A program made the position numbers and the translations under genes. From Aquarana catesbeiana (taxonomy: Eukaryota > Chordata > Amphibia > Anura > Ranidae): a DNA stretch of 64,000 nt. Shown here in pieces: positions 45,884 to 55,750 of the stretch (position 1 is its first letter; every line of letters begins with the position of its first letter). The DNA lies in assembly GCF_042186555.1 (NCBI RefSeq), contig NC_133335.1, forward strand, positions 180,321,419 to 180,385,418, written 5' to 3'. Below the pieces are notes generated by a model, which had not been told where the DNA came from, did not search any database, and saw only the letters and a program-made list of their open reading frames with translations.

Positions 45884-46812
45884 TTTAAAAAAGCTGCGCT
45901 AAAAGTTCTCGATGAATTTGTCCACAGAAAATGGCATGGAAACAAGGAAATCCCTTTAAACTACTTGAAACCTTGATAACACAGCAATGGGCACACACAA
46001 ACAAGAAGAGTACCGACCACCGTAGCTGTAGATTCTGCTTACCAGACGGCAAGCTTAAAAGGCAGATGGCTATAACCCAGCCTAGGCCCTTTAGCTTGTA
46101 GATGACCACAATAGGGACGGTGAATCGAATGGTGCAGATCGCTCCCTCTGTCCCGCTAAAGTGTCCGTTACACTCAATTGGATGATCAGGAAAAGAGAAA
46201 ACTGGCCATAGTGTAATATAGTCTAGAAATCGTTTATTAAAACAAGGTATTGCACTTACATTTAAAAGAAGATAATATCGCTTAAAAGAATGCCGGCCGG
46301 CACAAACAAAACGGAGCCCGTCTTCCTACTCCGATTGCTTGGTGATGTCACTACGTGCTTTCCTCCAGACGCGTTTTGTCATTAGTAGACGTCAATGGGG
46401 AACCCATTGACAACATCTGCCGATGACTAAACACATCTGGAGGTAGGCACGTAGTGACGTCACCATCTGATTCACCGTTCCTGTAGTGGTCATCTACAAG
46501 CTAAAGGGCCTAGGCTGGGTTATAGCCATCCGCCTTTTAAGCTTGCCGTCTGATAAGCAGAATCTACAGCTACGGTGGTTGGGCACTCTTTTTGTTTGTG
46601 TGTGCACACTGCGGTGTTATCAAGGTTTCAAGTAGTTTAAAGGGATTTCCTTGTTTCCATGACATTTTCTTGGACATATTCATTGAGTACTTTTAGCGCA
46701 GCTTTTTTACATTTTGTTTGATTCTCTGTGTTATCACACTGTATGCTGCAGCTTTTTTTTACGTTTATTGATTTAAAAATCATTTTTTCTCCAGCCCGGT
46801 ATCCTCTTTTGC
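45884..46812. mobile_element. Foldback element nested in piggyBac-like copy F
   Basis: Arms of about 220 bp (45890-46110 and 46486-46707) are inverted: GCTGCGCTAAAAGT against ACTTTTAGCGCAGC, and TAGCTTGTAGATGACCACA against its complement. A second inner pair carries GGTGATGTCACTACGTGC and GCACGTAGTGACGTCACC. A 16-bp direct repeat ATACCAYCAAAAGAAA (one mismatch) flanks it (about 45868-45883, 46813-46828). The right side has about 105 bp not found in the left arm. Confidence 0.88.
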
Positions 46813-46978
46813 ATACCATCAAAAGAAAGCTCTATTTGTGAGAAAAAAATGATAAAAATGCCATTTGGGTACAGTGTTGTATGACCGCGCAATTGTCGTT
46901 CAAAGAGTGAGAGCATTGAAAGCTGAAAATTGGTCTGGGCAGGAGGGGGGTTTAGGTGCCCAGTAAGCAAGTGGTTAA

Positions 46979-47373
46979 ACTGTGTAAGCAGTAAGCTTTC
47001 AACTGAAGAACAAAAAATTTACCTAAAACACCAACTGCTGGCAGAAAATACAAAATACAAATGGCTATTGATCTAATTAAAAAGCCACTTATTTTGCAAA
47101 AGTGTGGCCATTATAAAAAAAGTAATAAGATATAATCCAAAACTGTATACACTGTATATATAGTTCAAAAATATAATACAACAATTAAAAAAAATATAAA
47201 ACTAAATGTACAAAGTATAAAATGGACCCAATTTTAGTTTTTCTGAAAATCATAGTTTCCTTTTAAATACAACACAGGACAGTTAGGTTGTTGGCCTGGC
47301 TATGTTGTCTAGGAAGGGCATAGGTGTGAGCAGCCTATTGCATTAGGGTCTACACCCCAAAGCTCAAAAGGGC

Positions 47374-47431
<58 letters not shown>

Positions 47432-47907
47432 TACTACAGCACTGGACGGTGTTAGTATTTATTTTTTTAACAATTTTTAAAATTATTTTTTACAATTTAC
47501 CCATGATGTCTTGCTTTTCAGACAGAGAAAGGTACTGAGGACAGAGATTTCCCAGTCCCTTTCTCTGCAGTGTCAGCCACACTGGACAGTGAATGAATGG
47601 GAAGTGCTCTGTGTTGGGCGAATTCCTATTCATTCACAAACCGAAGCATAGTAAACAGTTTACTATGCTTCAGTTATGAATGAACCCAGTGAGTGATTGG
47701 TATTGAATAAAAGAAGAGGAACATGGACAGTAGGGATGACGGCATATACTGGTACCGATCCACTGTATTTTCCTCCTCCAGCCGCTGAATGCCAGCAGGA
47801 GGGAGAGAAGGAGAAGCAGACTTTCAGTGGCTGCAGGAGGAATATACAGATCAGATACAGTAAGCATCGTCCTCCTATTGCCCCTCCTGTCCAGGTTTAG
47901 GATTATG
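46979..47907. other. Unassigned stretch with (TA)n
   Basis: AT-rich; a (TA)28 run lies at 47375-47430. 47540-47880 is less AT-rich but has no recognised coding sequence. Confidence 0.5.
47375..47430. repeat. (TA)n microsatellite, about 28 units
   Basis: Uninterrupted TA dinucleotides. Confidence 0.98.
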
Positions 47908-48275
47908 CAAGCCACCCAACATTTTGAGATGGGAATGAGGGACACCTACTAGCAAATGTATGTAGGCATAGGACACGCCCCCTGCCACACCCCCTTAAAG
48001 GAGAATTAACCCCAAAAAAAGGATTATTAAATCCACAAGGGACTTTTTTTTACCACTACTATTCCTTTATATTGGCTTAAAAAAATTTGCAAATTTAGAA
48101 ATTGGATGAAAGGTTTAGCACTGGAAAACATGTTTTGAAAGATAAAAAGTGCATTTTATATACAACTATATAGACCAGACCAAAATGAGAGACAAATGAG
48201 GGGGAAAGAGGGACAGAGGGACATTGCTCCAAATCAGGGACAGTCCCTCAAAATCAGAGACAGTTGGGAGCTATG
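47908..48275. mobile_element. hAT MITE (CATAGCTCCCAAC end), copy 1
   Basis: Ends CAAGCCACCCAAC and GTTGGGAGCTATG with a perfect 8-bp TSD GGATTATG (47900-47907, 48276-48283). About 85-90% similar by eye to 59329-59703. Confidence 0.9.
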
Positions 48276-48406
48276 GGATTATGGTCTACCCATCACCTGC
48301 CGATTGGTACAGGCACCTGTACCAGTTGCCAACCTCCAGATTGGGTGTGCCCAGGCACGCCTGGCATGCCCCCTGCACATGCCTACGAGGAAGGGGTGCT
48401 TTACAG

Positions 48407-48593
48407 CAATGTTTCTCAACTCCAGTCCTCAAGTACCCCCCAACAGTTCATGTTTTCAGGATTTTCCTCAGATGAAACGGCTGTGGTAATTACTGAGGCA
48501 ATGAAACAGATTAAATGACCTGTGCAGAATAATGGAAAGCCTGAAAACATGACCTGTTGGGGGGTACTTGAGGACTGGAGTTGAGAAATCTTG
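48407..48593. mobile_element. Short palindromic hAT MITE
   Basis: CAATGTTTCTCAACTCCAG faces CTGGAGTTGAGAAATCTTG, and the arms extend through CCTCAAGTACCCCCCAACAG. Perfect 8-bp TSD CTTTACAG (48399-48406, 48594-48601). Confidence 0.95.
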
Positions 48594-48601
48594 CTTTACA
48601 G

Positions 48602-49358
48602 TACTGACTGAACAGGATTACAAATATAAAGCCATTCACATATAGTATATATATATTTTAATAGTGAATTTAGCAAATTGCCTCGGCCTTGCCTTTTGCT
48701 CTTAAAACATTATTTTTGCATTCAAATCTGAAATCCCTGCTTTAGTCTCTTTTAGAGGGCACAGAATTGTTTTTCTTTGGTACAATTCACATTTACTTGG
48801 CTTTCTTGGTAGCAGCAGCGTACCATTCCCAGTTCAACAGTGCCGTAGTAAAAATGTCTCTCACATACATTGCTTTGGGCTACAATCTACCTCCCACTAT
48901 GTGCTGTATCTCAGACAGCAGCGCCATGTAAGGTGCAGATGGGGCATTCTGTGGCTGAGAAATAACATTATCATACAAAGAGCCTGTTCAGTGTGATCTC
49001 TGAGTTTGTGTGCCCACCCATCCTGTTTGAAATTAATTTTCTTGTCATTAATATTCACATTCAGCAGGTGGGGGGAGCTGAATGTCCCTAGGGAGAGCAG
49101 GCAAAGGAGGAGGGGGACAGTGACAGCTAAGCAAGTAATTCTAGCAAGTGCTATGAATAGGAAAACGTTTCCACCAGTGCATATGAATGAGGTTAAGGTA
49201 CTGAAGAAATTCAGGACTATCTGCATCTGTATTGTTTACTTGTATAAACAGCAATCTACTTACTCCTCACATCGCTACCACTTAGACAGGGATCACTGGG
49301 TGTATCTCTGGCGCCAGTGTTGCTTAGATAGGTCATAGTGTTTCCTACTGGAATTCTC
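48602..49358. other. Unassigned stretch
   Basis: Two overlapping opposite frames of about 110 codons (49006-49338 plus, 48897-49226 minus) have no recognised domain. Nothing else seen. Confidence 0.5.
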
Positions 49359-49762
49359 TGTCAGAAACCATGAAATCAGGACAAGACAAAAGTACAGTTA
49401 AATCACACTTGTTTAATAATAAAAATAAAAAGAACAAACGTAGTCAAAACATAGCCAAAGTTCAGTAACCAGAATGGATAGTCAGCCAAGCCAGAAGTCA
49501 GGGTTCAATGTAGTGGAACAGCAAGCAGGATCTGGAGCCAGAAGGGATGTCAGCAAAGCAAGTCCTGAACAGGATCGCAGGAGATTCTGTGATGTTGGCC
49601 AAGGAAAAGGCAGAGATCCTCTGAACTGGACGGCTTAAGTAGGCAGGACTGATGAGCAGGATATCATTAACAGCTGAGTAACTGTGGAGAGATAGGAGCC
49701 GGGAATTAGCCGACAGCTGAGCAGCCAGCTTGGAGAAGGAAGGGCTGAGCCCAGCCCTGACA
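49359..49762 (-). mobile_element. Solo LTR, 404 bp
   Basis: Bounded by TGTCAG and CTGACA, the short inverted ends of an LTR, and flanked by TTCTC and CTCTC (four of five bases match, as for a 5-bp TSD). On the minus strand it starts TGTCAGGGCTGGGCTCAGCC, a form I associate with amphibian Gypsy LTRs. No internal retrotransposon sequence. Orientation is inferred from that start. Confidence 0.55.
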
Positions 49763-50457
49763 CTCTCATGCAGCTAACTAACTCTTTTAGTTACTAATGC
49801 TTCTACACGTGTGTGTGTATATATATATATGGATTACAAATTGTATATAGTGATTGCGCAGGTGAAGGAAATGAATGATTAAATATTCACAAAACAGCAG
49901 CTGGCAATCACATAACAGAACATTCGCGTGAAATAGTAGAAAATAAAGATTGCTGCGCTAATAAAACAATATAACCAAAATGACATATATGATAAATGTA
50001 TAACAGTGATCAGTCCATAATGAAATCCAAAATAAGTGAAATATCCTTTGCATTCGTTTCTCAAATGTGTTGAACAACTAAACACCTGCAGTGCACCTTC
50101 CACCATGATAGGAAAAAAGGCTGTGCCCTTACCAGATAACTAGACTCCACGTTATAGGAGTCTAGTAAAGCGGAGGCTCATATGGCACATAGGATCCATC
50201 CTCGGGATGTAGACAAGGTGATATGGATATCGACTCCACTGGTTGTTCTCTTTGTCTTTTCGCTCAACAGTAAAGTGTAAAAAAGAGAAGAGAGGAAAGC
50301 CAACATGAACCAACGTGAACCCAGCCACAAAAGTTTGGATAAAATCTGCAGATTTTGCTGAAATTAGTAATTTTAGCAAAATGCTTTGGAGTCAATAGGA
50401 AAGGCAAAATGGAGGTTTTTTTTTTTTTTTTAAGAGGCCATTGCCTTTAAATTGTTA
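49763..50457. other. Unassigned stretch, SINE/foldback-like
   Basis: ATTGCTGCGCTAATAAAAC (about 49949) resembles the outer arm of the foldback at 45884. A CTAGACTCC/GGAGTCTAG hairpin lies at about 50141-50166. No coding sequence. Confidence 0.35.
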
Positions 50458-50459
50458 TA

Positions 50460-52118
50460 CAGTGGGGACAGAAAGTATTCAGACCCTCTTAATTTTTTCA
50501 CTCTTTGTTATATTACAGCCATTTGCTAAAATCATTTAAGTTCATTTTTTTCCTCATTAATGCACACACAGCACCCCATATTGACAGAAAAACACAGAAT
50601 TGTTGACATTTTTTCAGATTTATTAAAAAAGAAAAACTGAAATATCACATGGTCCTAAGTATTCAGACCCTTTGCTCAGTATTTAGTAGAAGCACCCTTT
50701 TGATCTAATACAGCCATGAGTCTTTTTGGGAAAGATGTAACAAGTTTTTCACACCTGGATTTGGGGATCCTCCGCCATTCCTCCTTGCAGATCCTCTCCA
50801 GTTCTGTCAGGTTGGATGGTAAACGTTGGTGGGCAGACATTTTTAGGTCTCTCCAGAGATGCTCAATTGGGTTTAAGTCAGGGCTTTGGCTGGGCCATTC
50901 AAGAACAGCCACAGAGTTGTTGTGAGGCCACTCCTTCGTTATTTTAGCTGTGTGCTTAGGGTCATTGTCTTGTTGGAAGGTAAACCTTTGGCCCAGTCTG
51001 AGGTCCTGAGAACTCTGGAGAAATTTTTCCTCTACAATATCCCTGTACTTGGCGGTATTCATCTTTCCCTTGATTGCAACCAGTCGTCCTGTCCCTGCAG
51101 CTGAAAAACACCTCCACAGCATGATGCTGCCACCACCATGCTTCACTGTTGGGACTGTATTGGACAGGTGATGAGCAGTGCCTGGTTTTCTCCACACATA
51201 CCGCTTAGAATTAAGGCCAAAAAGTTCTATCTTGGTCTCATCAGACCAGAGAATCTTATTTCTCACCATCTTAAAGTCCTTCAGGTGTTTTTTTAGCAAA
51301 CTCCATGCAGGCTTTCATGTGTCTTGCACTGAGGAGAGGCTTCCGTCGGGCCACTCTGCCATAAAGCCCCGACTGGTGGAGGGCTGCAGTGATGGTTGAC
51401 TTTCTACAACTTTCACCCGTCTCCCGAATGCATCTCTGGAACTCAGCCACAGTGATCTTTGGGTTCTTCTTTACCTCTCTCACCAAGGCTCTTCTCCCCC
51501 GATAGCTCAGTTTGGCAGGAAAGCCAGCTGTAGGAAGGGTACTGGTTGTCCCAAACGTCTTCCATTTAAGGATTATGGAGGCCACTGTGCTCTTAGGAAC
51601 CTTAAGTGCAGCAGAATTTTTTTTGTAACCTTGGCCAGATCTGTGCCTTGCCACAATTCTGTCTCTGAGCTCTTCAGGCAGTTCCTTTGACCTCATGATT
51701 CTCATTTGCTCTGACATGCACTGTGAGCTGTAAGGTCTTATATAGACAGGTGTGTGGCTTTCCTAATCAAGTCTGTTCAGTATAATCAAACACAGCTGGA
51801 CTCAAATGAAGGTGTAGAACCATCTCAAGGATGATCAGAAGAAATGGACAGCACCTGAGTTAAATATATGAGAGTCACAGCAAAGGGTCTGAATACTTAG
51901 GACCATGTGATATTTCAGGTTTTCTTTTTTAATAAATCGGCAAAAATGTCAACAATTCTGTGTTTTTCTGTCAATATGGGGTGCTGGGTGTACATTAATG
52001 AGGTAAAAAATTAACTTTGAATGAATTGATGACTTTTAATAAATGATTTTAGCAAATGTCTAAAATATAACAAAGCGTGAAAAATGTAAGGGGGTCTGAA
52101 TACTTTCCGTCCCCACTG
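50460..52118 (-). mobile_element. Tc1-like transposon, copy 2, full length
   Basis: 1,659 bp, bounded by TA (50458-50459, 52119-52120). TIRs CAGTGGGGACAGAAAGTATT and CAGTGGGGACGGAAAGTATT continue inward for over 100 bp each. Transposase is on the minus strand (50676-51717). This is the least decayed autonomous-type element in the window. Confidence 0.97.
50676..51717 (-). pseudogene. Tc1-like transposase, one frameshift from full length
   Basis: Cut-and-paste DNA transposase (Tc1/mariner). It starts at ATG 51717. The first frame (148 codons to 51271) carries the two helix-turn-helix DNA-binding regions (RSGQGYKKNSAALKVPKSTV, then ALVREVKKNPKITVAEFQRC). The second frame (to 50676) carries the catalytic DDE domain: WSDETK, QQDNDPKHT and PIEHLWRDLK, with exactly 34 residues between the second Asp and the Glu (DD34E). 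It ends GASTKY. The frames are offset by one base at an A7 run (about 51291-51297). Copy 1 has the same A7 but is one base shorter just upstream, keeping its frame. The GRPAKLS-type linker is GFPAKLS here. Inactive as read. Confidence 0.93.
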
Positions 52119-52125
52119 TATATCC

Positions 52126-52235
52126 ACTTAAAGAAGAAGTACAGCCAAAGCTCGTTTGGCTGTACTACTCCTATGGATCACAGGAGTGCAGTTTGTTTTG
52201 CACTCCTGTGACTCATTTTCAGCAGAGAGCGGGCT
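52126..52235. repeat. TTAA MITE fragment with two hairpins
   Basis: Starts TTAAAGAAGAAGTACAGCC. Hairpins AGTACAGCCAAA/TTTGGCTGTACT and CACAGGAGTGCA/TGCACTCCTGTG. It stops at the Harbinger-like fragment. Confidence 0.55.
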
Positions 52236-52323
52236 GTGTCGGAAATTCCGATGGAAAAAGTCAGATGGAGCCCACACACGGTCAGAATTTCTGACAACAA
52301 GCTCCGACCGTGTGTGCAGGGCA
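52236..52323. mobile_element. Harbinger-like MITE fragment
   Basis: The right end CCGACCGTGTGTGCAGGGCA followed by TTA matches the family. The left end is missing. Confidence 0.7.
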
Positions 52324-52659
52324 TTAGTGTTTCAGCATCTCTGCAGAGATCTCAAAGGCATATAAGAAATGGAGTCCCTGAGACCTTTTCTGCCTATAAT
52401 TCCCTTAAATCTGTTGTTTTGGTTTTGTCTTGTTTCCGCAAAGTATATCTTTTGGACTTTTGTAGTCAACTGTAACATAATATACATTTTTTTTTCATAC
52501 TAACAAATAGGGCTTTAATTTTTTAGCAGATTTGGATACATATGTTATTTTCTAAGACTGAATTGGGAGAAAACAGTAAAAACATTTTTTAAATATGCAT
52601 TTTCCTATAAATGTTCCTATTGCAACTTTTATATAATTTGCTCAGTCTCAAATATTTAA

Positions 52660-53425
52660 AGCTGGATTTCAGGAATTAGGTAACTTTGCAAAAAGTGCAG
52701 GATTACTATGAGTTAAATCCAATCAGTGCATGTCACATCCCCTCCCCTTTGATACCCATTCACAGATGCCTTTGTATTTTGTAAAAGAGTTCACACAATA
52801 CAAAGGCTTCTGTGAATGGGCAGAAGGAGGTGGGAATAGCAGTTACAGCGACTCTGCTTTTGAATGAACAGAGACCACAGTGAGCAGTGTCAGAGCTCCA
52901 GAAGTTATCTACCTGGAGCACAATGAACCTGTCAGATGTGAATAATAGTGATAAGTCTATGAGGCGGTTGTTCACTTTACAAAAAAAGTAAAAGAATGTG
53001 CATTCATGTATTTATTTTTTGAAAACTGTAAAGCATTGCAGATCGCTCGAGCCATGCAGATCTCCTGTAGACCTGTCAGTGTATCTGTGTGCCCAAACGG
53101 GCAAGCAGATACACTGACTGAAAGAATCAATGAACTACCACAGCTCTCCACACAGTTCATTGAGAACTACAGGCCGACATCTGTAAAGGATGTTGGGACT
53201 TGTAGCTCATTCATACATAGAGCCCTGCACAGGCACGCTGATTTCAAAAACTGACAGCTAGCACGGGGATCTTCTCCCCTTACTGCTGTCACGGGGGGGG
53301 GGGGGGGGGCGCGGCTGCAGCATTGGGAACATGTTGCATGTTCCACAGTAAATACAGGTGGATCATGTAAGATGTTCCCAAAGGTGAACTTATCCTTTAA
53401 CTCATGATATACCCGGAATTCAGCT
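52660..53425. mobile_element. TTAA MITE (AGCTGRATTYC ends)
   Basis: TTAA at 52656-52659 and 53426-53429. Ends AGCTGGATTTC and the complement of AGCTGAATTCCGGG. Includes a CAAAGGC/GCCTTTG hairpin (52768-52810), GTGTATCTG/CAGATACAC arms (53081-53117) and a G-run (53293-53309). Confidence 0.7.
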
Positions 53426-53648
53426 TTAACTAAACAAATAAAATAAATCAAAAAGTGTGATTTTTATGTAATTTGTTGGAATGGTAACGCTCAAAGTAAA
53501 CAGACACGAAGAGAGCTGTATCCCTCTTTTGAGGTACATTATGCATGCAGGAAAAACAAAGCACAAAAGCTGAAATCTGATTGATATGAGCAACACCCCT
53601 TTTTTAAGGGAACAAGGAAAGACACTAATGATGAGATTATATAATATA

Positions 53649-54026
53649 CAGTGCCTTGAAAAAGTATTCACACCCCTTGAAATTTTACACATTTTGTCAT
53701 GTTACAACCAAAAATGTAAATTTTGTGATTTATTGGGATTTTATGTGATCGGCCAACACAAAGTGGCACATAATTGTGAAGCGGAAGGAAAATGATAAAT
53801 GGTTTTCAATGATAAATGTCGGAATACAAATGCACACCTCACTTTTCACATATTTATTTGTAAAAAAAAAAATGTAAAACAATTTTTTTATTTTCCTTCC
53901 ACAATTATGTGCCAATTTGTGTTGGTCTATCACATAAAATCCCAATAAAATACATTTAAATTTTTGGTTGTAACATGATAAAATGTGAAACATTTCAAGG
54001 GGTATGAATACTTTTTCAAGGCACTG
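53649..54026. mobile_element. Tc1/mariner-type palindromic MITE
   Basis: TA-flanked (53647-53648, 54027-54028). CAGTGCCTTGAAAAAGTATT faces the complement at 54007-54026, and the arms run over 150 bp (AAATCCCAATAAA, GTTGGCC/GGTCTATC, CTTCCACAATTATGTGCC). No transposase. Confidence 0.93.
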
Positions 54027-54034
54027 TATATATA

Positions 54035-55382
54035 CATTATCTCACAAATTGGGCCCAATTAGCCATTTTCCCTCCCCGGTGTCATGTGACTCATTAGTGT
54101 TACAAGGTCTCAGGTGTGAATGGGGAGCAGGTGTGTTAAATTTTGTGTTATCGCTCTCACTCTCTCAAACTTGTTGACGGGAAGTTCAACATGGCACCTC
54201 ATGACAAAGAAATCTGAGGATCTGAAAAAAAGAATTGTAGCTCTACATACAGATGGCCTAGGCTATAAGAGGAATGAAAATACCCTGAAACTGAGCTGTA
54301 GCAGAGTGGCCAAGACCATACAGCGGTTTAACAGGACAGGTTCCACTTCCACATGGTCGACCAAAGAAGTTGTGTGCATTTGCTCAGCATCATATGCAGA
54401 GGTTGTCTTTGGGAAATAGACGTATGAGTGCTGCAAGTATCGCTACAGAGGTTGAAGGGGTAGGGGGTCAACCTGTCAGTGCTCAGACCATATGCCGCAC
54501 AATGCATTAAATTGGTCTGCATGGATGTCATCCCAGAAGGAAGCCTCTTCTAAAGATGATGCACAAGAAAGCCCGCAAACCGTTTGCTGAAGACAAGCAG
54601 ACTAAGGACATGGATTACTGGAACCATGTCCTGTGTGGTTCAGATGGTGTCAAGCGTGTGTGGCTGCAACCAGGTGAGGAGTACAAAGACAACAGTGCTT
54701 AGTCAAGCATGGTGGTGGGAGTGTCATGGTCTGGGGCTGTATGAGTGCTGCTGGCACTGGGGAGCTACAGTTCATTGAGGGAACCATAAATGTCAACATG
54801 TACTGTGACATACTGAAGCAGAGCATGATCCCCTCCCTTCGGAGACTGGGCCGCAGGGCAGTATTTCAACATGATAACGACCCCAAACACACCTCCAAGA
54901 TGACCACTGCCTTGCTAAAGAAGCTGAGGGTAAAGGTGATGGACTGGCCTTGAGCACCTGTAGGGCATCCTCAAATGGAAGGTGGAGGAGCGCGAGGTCT
55001 CTAACATCCACCAGCTCCGTGATGTCGTCATGGAGGAGTGGAAGAGGACTCCAGTGGCAACCTGTGAAGCTCTGGTGAACTCCATGCCCAAGAGGGTTAA
55101 GGCAGTGCTGGAAAATAATGGTGGCCACACAAAATATTGACACTTTGGGCCCAATTTGGACATTTTCACTTAGGGGTGAACTCACTTTTGTTGCCAGTGG
55201 TTTAGACATTAATAGCTGTGTGTTGAGTTATTTTGAGGGGACAGAAAATTTACACTGTTATATATGCTGTACACTCACTTTACATTATAGCTAAATGTAA
55301 TTTCTTCAGTGTTGTCACGTGAAAAGATATAATAAAATATTTACAAAAATGTGAGGGGTGTACTCACTTTGGTGAGATACTG
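54035..55382 (+). mobile_element. Tc1-like transposon of a different family, decayed
   Basis: The left end CATTATCTCACA and right end TGGTGAGATACTG are the two termini of a CAGTATCTCACC-type Tc1 element; the left TIR is mostly deleted. The right part keeps GAGGGGTGTACTCACTTTGG. It is separated from the preceding MITE by about 8 bp of TA-rich DNA and followed by a (TA)n run. Confidence 0.8.
54183..55139 (+). pseudogene. Tc1-like transposase, multiply broken
   Basis: Pieces in several frames. An N-terminal region at 54195-54345 (KSEDLKKRIVALHTDGLGYK, a helix-turn-helix start) is followed by a frameshift and stop near 54418. The middle at 54420-54720 keeps weak similarity. The catalytic region at 54726-54953 has MVWGCMSAAGTGELQFIEG and FQHDNDPKHTSK (second catalytic Asp). 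The frame then breaks at a TGA (54951-54953) before the PIE motif. The C-terminus near 55080-55139 reads VNSMPKRVKAVLENNGGHTKY-like sequence ending in TGA. It differs in sequence from the Tc1 copies at 22739 and 50460 and is older. Confidence 0.85.
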
Positions 55383-55383
55383 A

Positions 55384-55459
<76 letters not shown>
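55383..55459. repeat. (TA)n microsatellite
   Basis: About 35 TA units, broken once or twice near 55386-55390, directly abutting the Tc1 right end. Confidence 0.97.
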
Positions 55460-55461
<2 letters not shown>

Positions 55462-55750
55462 GTAGTAGGCACAGCTTTTGAAACATAATAACCAAGGTAA
55501 AATGAGACACTTAGTAAGGAAAACCTGTGTCAAAGCTAGACATTTCAAACCGAGCAAATGAGGAAATGATTTTAAAAATGCATTAGCAGAGATTTAATTG
55601 AAGCCACATTTCAAAACAATCTGTAAGTCCAGAGATATAGGCAGCTGAGGTTCTATGCAAATCTCAATTTTATTTTTCTGCACAAGTTGACTTTGGACCC
55701 TCCTCCAAACATAATAATGTTATGGATGACCTCAAGGACCAAAAGAGTTT
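55460..55750. other. Unassigned stretch
   Basis: No gene or repeat recognised. Confidence 0.5.

Larger units (their letters stand above)
45061..46978 (+). mobile_element. piggyBac-like element, copy F (divergent, with minisatellite and nested foldback)
   Basis: TTAA at 45061-45064 and 46975-46978. The right end GCCCAGTAAGCAAGTGG matches copy D (GCCCAGTATTGAGGTGG). Family blocks GATCAAATACCACC (45862) and AAAGAAAGCTCTATTTGTG (46822) lie on either side of a foldback insertion. The left end CTCCTTCAGATCCACAC is divergent. Contains a 23-bp minisatellite. Confidence 0.75.

Noticed and set aside
51285..51300. A7 run in Tc1 transposase as a programmed frameshift site
   Set aside because: The join needed is +1 (or -2), unlike the -1 slip typical of A-rich heptamers. 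The other copy stays in frame across the same A7, so a simple indel is more likely.
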